From Treponema socranskii subsp. buccale (lineage in GTDB: Bacteria; Spirochaetota; Spirochaetia; Treponematales; Treponemataceae), in NCBI RefSeq assembly GCF_024181585.1, contig NZ_CP054258.1, forward strand, positions 1,984,001 through 2,048,000: a stretch of 64,000 nucleotides of DNA. Reading direction: 5' to 3'. The first letter of the stretch is position 1; each line of letters begins with the position of its first letter. The notes under the pieces were generated by a model. It was not told the origin of the DNA, did not search any database, and worked only from the letters and a program-made list of their open reading frames with translations. Below, piece by piece: positions 60,406-64,000 of the stretch. Made by a program: the position numbers and the translations under genes.

Positions 60406-61179
60406 TCAGTCTTTCCAAATTTTCCACGGTGCGGCGCCGCTTACCCAAAGCCGATCGAGCTTTTCTTTTTCCCGCAGAGTATCCATGCATTGCCAAAAAC
60501 CGCGATGAATATACGCATTCAACTGATTATCCGCAACCAGCGATTTTAACGGCGCCTGCTCAAAAACGGTCGCATCACCTTCGATATAATTCATCACTCC
60601 GGACTCGCATACCATAAAGCCGACATTGATAAGATCCCCATCCTCATCGTCTTTTTCTCGGAATGATTTTACGGATCCGTTCGCAACTTCAACGATTCCC
60701 TTGTTCTGACCTAGATTGTAACACGTCATCGTTGCAAGCTTGCCGGATTTTTTATGCGATGCGAGCAATGCCGCCATATCGATATCGCCTACTGCATCAC
60801 CGTAAGTGAGCATAAACGGTTCATTTCCGATATATTCTTTTATGCGTTTAACTCGTCCGCCGGTCATCGTCTGTAAACCGGTGTCGACAACAGTGACTTT
60901 CCATTCATCTTTCGGTTTGTTATGGAATATGCATGCATTATCCTTCATATCAAACGTAACATCGCTGTTATAGAGAAAATAATTTGAAAAATATTCTTTG
61001 ATGATATGCTGTTTGTATCCGGCACAGATAATGAATTCTTTAAAACCTTGAGCAGCGTAGACTTTCATGATATGCACGATAATCGGAATCTCTCCGATTT
61101 CAATCATCGGCTTGGGCTTTAGATGAGACTCTTCACTGATTCGAGTTCCGTAACCTCCGGCTAAAATAACGACTTTCAT
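60406..61179 (-). CDS. rfbF: Glucose-1-phosphate cytidylyltransferase
   Basis: 257 residues, the exact size of RfbF: VVILAGGYGTRISEESHLKP (signature), KPMIEIGEIPIIVHIMK, AGYKQHIIKEYFSNYFL, PFMLTYGDAVGDID. It makes CDP-glucose from glucose-1-phosphate and CTP. It heads the operon, and its ATG overlaps the stop of an upstream small frame (ATGA), preceded by a leader of about 275 nt. Confidence 0.97.
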   Translation of the reverse strand: MKVVILAGGYGTRISEESHLKPKPMIEIGEIPIIVHIMKVYAAQGFKEFIICAGYKQHIIKEYFSNYFLYNSDVTFDMKDNACIFHNKPKDEWKVTVVDTGLQTMTGGRVKRIKEYIGNEPFMLTYGDAVGDIDMAALLASHKKSGKLATMTCYNLGQNKGIVEVANGSVKSFREKDDEDGDLINVGFMVCESGVMNYIEGDATVFEQAPLKSLVADNQLNAYIHRGFWQCMDTLREKEKLDRLWVSGAAPWKIWKD

Positions 61180-61316
61180 AAATCAACGAGTCCTCGTTTG
61201 GTCGAATTATAATGGCGGAAAATCACAAAAATAATACAGATACCTTCAAGAGTGTCTACGATGTGATTTCTGTTATTCCCCCAAAAAATCGCATATATAG
61301 TAATTTTGAAAATCAT
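61176..61316 (-). CDS. Leader ORF coupled to rfbF
   Basis: 46 codons beginning MIFKITIYAIFWGNN, hydrophobic then polar, with GGGAGG before the ATG at 61316 and a TGA that overlaps the rfbF ATG. The frame could extend to 61403. It could be a leader peptide that couples translation to rfbF, a small membrane protein, or merely an open leader. It falls in the AT-rich leader between the promoter and rfbF. Confidence 0.35.
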   Translation of the reverse strand: MIFKITIYAIFWGNNRNHIVDTLEGICIIFVIFRHYNSTKRGLVDL

Positions 61317-61345
61317 ATTCCTCCCGTATAAAAAGTCAACGAACA

Positions 61346-61363
61346 CGGTATCTCCATATACCG
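61346..61363 (-). promoter_or_regulatory. Leader hairpin, possible antiterminator recognition element
   Basis: CGGTAT-ATGGAG-ATACCG (minus strand) forms a 6-bp stem and 6-nt loop about 100 nt into the transcript. A second small hairpin (GGGA/TCCC, 61417-61429) lies nearer the start. A leader hairpin early in the transcript is what LoaP-type NusG paralogues recognise on RNA. Confidence 0.4.
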
Positions 61364-61460
61364 GCGCGGTTTTTTCCGTACATTTTCCGAGATGTGTAGA
61401 CATTGCGCTTATTTATGGGACAAGCTCCCTACGTAAACAGTTTGCAACTGAATTGCGAGT

Positions 61461-61489
61461 ATCATAGCACGGTTTATTCTTATCGTCAA
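61461..61489 (-). promoter_or_regulatory. Promoter of the polysaccharide operon
   Basis: TTGACG (61484-61489) and TATGAT (61461-61466) are exactly 17 bp apart on the minus strand. Start point near 61454, leaving about 275 nt of leader before rfbF. Confidence 0.75.
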
Positions 61490-61510
61490 TTTATCGGAAT
61501 TTGAAAAAAA

Positions 61511-62014
61511 CTACTCCAACTCTTCATATTTTAAATCAAATGACAGGCTGTTATTTACGAGTGAAGAACGGACTGTAATTCGTTTTTGCTTTTTATTGAC
61601 TTTGACAATATTACCTTCATATCCCACGAAGGGTCCTGCCAGTGCTTTTATTTTTTGATTGGGAAGAAACCGTATCTTTGAAACTCCTAAGACTTCGCCG
61701 TTATGTATCAGAAATTTCAATTCTTCCAATGCGGATCCTGTTATTCTGGTCGGATTTTGATTATCCCGCAAAATTCTGCAAAAACCTTTTATCGCACGGA
61801 GTTCGGTAAAAAAATCTGCCGTCAATTCTTCGATTTGGAAAAACAGATATACCGAAAAAAGGGTTCCTAAAAACCAACCTCTTTTTTCGGTATACATTTT
61901 TCTTTGAAAAAAATAGAAATGTACAGAAGGATATTTCGCTTTTAATATTTCGGTTGCTCTTTCCTTAAATTTTTCTTCTTCTCCTGTAAAAATCATTATA
62001 CAGTAATATTCCAT
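61511..62014 (-). CDS. NusG paralogue (LoaP/RfaH type)
   Basis: 167 residues. NGN domain: MEYYCIMIFTGEEEKFKERA, YFFQRKMYTEKRGWFLGTLF, then a KOW module NQKIKALAGPFVGYEGNIVK and a beta-rich end. This is a specialised NusG that, in other bacteria, binds RNA polymerase at a leader element and prevents termination in long polysaccharide operons (RfaH, LoaP, UpxY). Start ATG 62014; the frame extending to a GTG at 62116 lacks a ribosome site. It lies directly upstream of the rfb promoter. Confidence 0.85.
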   Translation of the reverse strand: MEYYCIMIFTGEEEKFKERATEILKAKYPSVHFYFFQRKMYTEKRGWFLGTLFSVYLFFQIEELTADFFTELRAIKGFCRILRDNQNPTRITGSALEELKFLIHNGEVLGVSKIRFLPNQKIKALAGPFVGYEGNIVKVNKKQKRITVRSSLVNNSLSFDLKYEELE

Positions 62015-62123
62015 AACAGATTTCCAGTACGGTGTAATATTTCTATCAAAAGTATGACAATGACCGCATATACTATTTTTATCAAATATAATTTCTAAAT
62101 CTGTAACATCTATCACGAAACGT

Positions 62124-62279
62124 TTAATCTTTCATATAAACGTGTATCGTTACATATCCGTCTCGCTCTATTTTAATGTAGCACGAATCTTCCCAAATAT
62201 CAACTTTTTCCGATTCTATTTTCAGCATACTGCCGTAACCGATTAAACGCGCCTCGTTTTTATGATATACCTTTCCCAT
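62124..62279 (-). CDS. Possible small protein upstream of the NusG paralogue
   Basis: 51 codons: MGKVYHKNEARLIGYGSMLK then IESEKVDIWEDSCYIKIERD, ending VYMKD. It has the amphipathic look of a small beta-sheet protein. There is no clear Shine-Dalgarno, and its start overlaps that of the divergent XRE gene by two bases. Could be chance. Confidence 0.3.
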   Translation of the reverse strand: MGKVYHKNEARLIGYGSMLKIESEKVDIWEDSCYIKIERDGYVTIHVYMKD

Positions 62280-62721
62280 GCACATATTTTGGAAAAACGT
62301 CCGCAGCATAATCGATTATCGTGGGATCACTTTAAAGATGCTTGCGTCTCTTGCGGACGTACCGTATTCGACGGTCACAAACGGAAAAAACACAGAACGG
62401 CAGCCGTCGGTCGAAACGGCATCTAAAATCGCTTCGGCGTTGAATAAGTCGATCGAGTCTCTTATGTGCGATACGGCACGGCTTCAAAGTGAATGCAGCG
62501 TTTTAAAATTAAAAAAATCATTCCGCAAAAACGATATCGCCCTCTACCGCAAATACGAAAGCATCATCGCTTATCTCGAAAAGCTTCCCGCCGGCACACG
62601 CGAATCGATTATCAATTTTATTTTAACCGTCGCCGGAAGAAATACCGACCCGGAACGTGAATCGAAAAAAGTATCAACAAAAGAGCATACTGCACACTAT
62701 GTTATGAAAAATGATGATTAA
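62278..62721 (+). CDS. XRE-family DNA-binding protein
   Basis: 147 residues. An N-terminal helix-turn-helix (FWKNVRSIIDYRGITLKMLA, then SLADVPYSTVTNG and ASKIASALNKSIESL) is typical of treponemal XRE regulators. The remainder is a short helical domain (SVLKLKKSFRKNDIALYRKY). It is divergent from the NusG-like gene and may regulate the polysaccharide locus. No clear ribosome site precedes the ATG. Confidence 0.75.
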   Translation: MHIFWKNVRSIIDYRGITLKMLASLADVPYSTVTNGKNTERQPSVETASKIASALNKSIESLMCDTARLQSECSVLKLKKSFRKNDIALYRKYESIIAYLEKLPAGTRESIINFILTVAGRNTDPERESKKVSTKEHTAHYVMKNDD

Positions 62722-62726
62722 AGAGA

Positions 62727-62769
62727 GGGGACGATCTCAAAAGACGCTTAGTTGTTCGACAGCCTGCCC
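62727..62769 (+). repeat. Dispersed intergenic repeat, copy B
   Basis: Starts GGGGACGATCTCAAAAG and ends CGACAGCCTGCCC. It matches 46481-46521 (opposite strand) at about 33 of 42 positions and lies six bases after the XRE stop. Confidence 0.55.
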
Positions 62770-62779
62770 AAAAATTGAG

Positions 62780-63097
62780 TTTTTTAAGAAAGTCCACTCC
62801 CTCTCAAATACCGGTGGAAAAATCACGGCTCGAAAATGCGGATTTCCCCCGTTCTCAACACACGCTATATGCAATAGTGCGAGTTGCCGCACCGCGCCTC
62901 TTGTTGTCCCGTTGCACATACTCACACCCCCTGCAGCATCTCAGTCATACCCCTCACCTCATTCAAGCGCGAGCTTGCCTGCAGTGCATTCTCGCACAGC
63001 GGAAAACTCACTCAACCGCTACGCCGCAGGCAGCAGCACACTCACGGCAGCCGCCCTCTCACAAGCAGCGGCACATTTACGCTGCCGCCCGCTTCCG
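62780..63097 (-). other. Non-coding, G-skewed region downstream of clpB
   Basis: About 320 bp without a supportable gene. On the minus strand it is strikingly rich in G with many TGAG and GTGAG words, and CTGCTGCC/GCCGCTGC-type repeats. The part next to clpB can fold as GCGGCA/TGCCGC. It may be a transcribed 3' region or remnant DNA. Confidence 0.4.
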
Positions 63098-64000
63098 TCA
63101 TTCAAACGAAAGCCCGCTCGCACCCGGCTTTGCCGTCACTTTGATCGCAGCCCCGTCCGGGAACTTTCCTTCGAGCAGCTCTTTTGCGAGCGGATTTTCC
63201 ACGTAGGTTTGGATCGCTCGCTTTACCGGCCGCGCACCGAACGCGGGATCGTAGCCCTTATCGGCGAGGAAGGCGACAGCTTTGTCGTCGAACGAAATTT
63301 TGATCCGCCTGTCATCGAGCCTGTGCGATACGCGCTCGAGCTGGTTTTTGACGATGCCCGAAATGCAGCTTTGATCGAGGCGGCCGAACATGACGATTTC
63401 GTCGATGCGGTTTAAAAATTCGGGGCGGAACGTCGATTTAAGCAGTTCGCTCACTTTTATGCGCGCTTCATGCATTTTTTCCGGCGTATCGGCATCGAGG
63501 ATCACGTCGCTTCCGAGGTTGCTCGTCATGATGATGATCGTATTTTTAAAGTCAACGAGGCGCCCCTGTCCGTCGGTCAAGCGTCCGTCGTCGAGCACTT
63601 GGAGCAGCACGTTGAATACGTCGGGATGCGCTTTTTCGATTTCGTCGAAAAGCACGACGCTGTACGGACGGCGGCGCACCGCTTCGGTAAGCTGTCCGCC
63701 TTCATCGTAGCCGACGTATCCCGGAGGAGCGCCGATCAAACGCGAAACGGAAAACTTCTCCATATATTCGCTCATATCGATTCGCGTAAGCGATTTTTCA
63801 TCGTTGAACAAAAAGTCCGCAAGCGTTTTCGCGAGCTCCGTTTTTCCGACGCCGGTCGGGCCGATAAACAAAAAGCTTCCGAGCGGACGATTCGGATCGC
63901 TCAAGCCGGAGCGGTTTCTGCGGATCGCGTCGGAGACGACTTGCACCGCATCGTTTTGCCCGATGACGCGCTTGTGCAGTACGGATTCGAGCTGCAAATA
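63098..64000 (-). CDS. clpB: ClpB chaperone, C-terminal part (runs off the window)
   Basis: The last 301 residues of ClpB: the second AAA+ module with Walker [15 protein letters not shown], Walker [12 protein letters not shown], pore loop GYVGYDEGG, sensor 1 MTSNLGS, and an arginine finger region [10 protein letters not shown]. The short C-terminal domain ([19 protein letters not shown]) matches ClpB rather than ClpA/C. ClpB disaggregates heat-damaged proteins with DnaK. The N-terminal half lies beyond 64000. Confidence 0.95.
   Translation of the reverse strand, partial: YLQLESVLHKRVIGQNDAVQVVSDAIRRNRSGLSDPNRPLGSFLFIGPTGVGKTELAKTLADFLFNDEKSLTRIDMSEYMEKFSVSRLIGAPPGYVGYDEGGQLTEAVRRRPYSVVLFDEIEKAHPDVFNVLLQVLDDGRLTDGQGRLVDFKNTIIIMTSNLGSDVILDADTPEKMHEARIKVSELLKSTFRPEFLNRIDEIVMFGRLDQSCISGIVKNQLERVSHRLDDRRIKISFDDKAVAFLADKGYDPAFGARPVKRAIQTYVENPLAKELLEGKFPDGAAIKVTAKPGASGLSFE

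Noticed and set aside
62737-62925. 62-codon minus-strand frame after the XRE gene
   Set aside because: It runs through the dispersed repeat and has no ribosome site; its open length fits chance in a stop-poor region.
62937-63060. CRISPR-like repetition in the G-skewed block
   Set aside because: The repeated words are short, irregularly spaced and lack constant-length spacers.

Overview
The window reads as a chromosome segment of a treponeme (genus Treponema, probably a non-pallidum oral or gut species; the species cannot be fixed from sequence alone). The signs are a fused IspDF, a CarD-family protein with a histone-H1-like Lys/Ala tail, a 1,426-residue spirochaete coiled-coil protein, an LptD-type outer-membrane protein behind uvrA, FliK/FlhB-like flagellar fragments, loose spirochaetal lipoboxes, and a moderate-GC, densely coding backbone.

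Layout. 1-9.3 kb: the start of a DEAD-box helicase gene, carD, ispDF, the coiled-coil protein, a HAD hydrolase and two small envelope proteins. 9.4-22.9 kb: an EF-G-like GTPase, a secreted protein behind a giant 2-hydroxyacyl-CoA dehydratase activase, the hybrid cluster protein (hcp) divergent from a Crp/Fnr regulator, an alpha/beta hydrolase between 30-bp direct repeats, and a Cys-rich leucine-rich-repeat lipoprotein. 23-27.5 kb: a TAXI-type TRAP transporter whose permease and binding-protein genes are separated by an IS110 element carrying a good bridge-RNA candidate. 27.7-35 kb: a XRE-cupin regulator, D-serine dehydratase, a frameshifted hydrolase and an NhaC-type antiporter (a D-serine or amino-acid module), then a flavinylated lipoprotein reductase, tRNA-Lys(UUU) and a secreted protein. 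35-49 kb: lptD, uvrA, ttcA, a KDPG-aldolase/VOC fusion, small conserved genes, a FliK/FlhB-like pair, and the rpsP-khpA-rimM-trmD-rplS operon.

49-62 kb is an acquired surface-polysaccharide locus on the minus strand, conspicuously AT-rich from about 49.1 to 58 kb. A NusG paralogue of the LoaP/RfaH type precedes a strong promoter, a leader of about 275 nt and the operon rfbF-rfbG-rfbH (to a CDP-3,6-dideoxy-4-ketohexose intermediate), an HMGL-type aldolase, a YerE-like thiamine-diphosphate enzyme, a fusion of a degenerate RmlD-like domain with a PurF-like phosphoribosyltransferase, a CMP-sugar synthetase-like enzyme, an SDR epimerase containing a G9 tract, a HAD phosphatase, an abequosyltransferase-like GT2 and an acetyltransferase. 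I infer that it makes a branched or otherwise modified dideoxy sugar. The fusion protein is the most novel-looking part. Two gene remnants show ongoing decay or recombination. The window ends in a XRE gene and the 3' half of clpB.

Coding starts were chosen by Shine-Dalgarno spacing and family N-termini. Functions come from reading motifs; no database search was possible.
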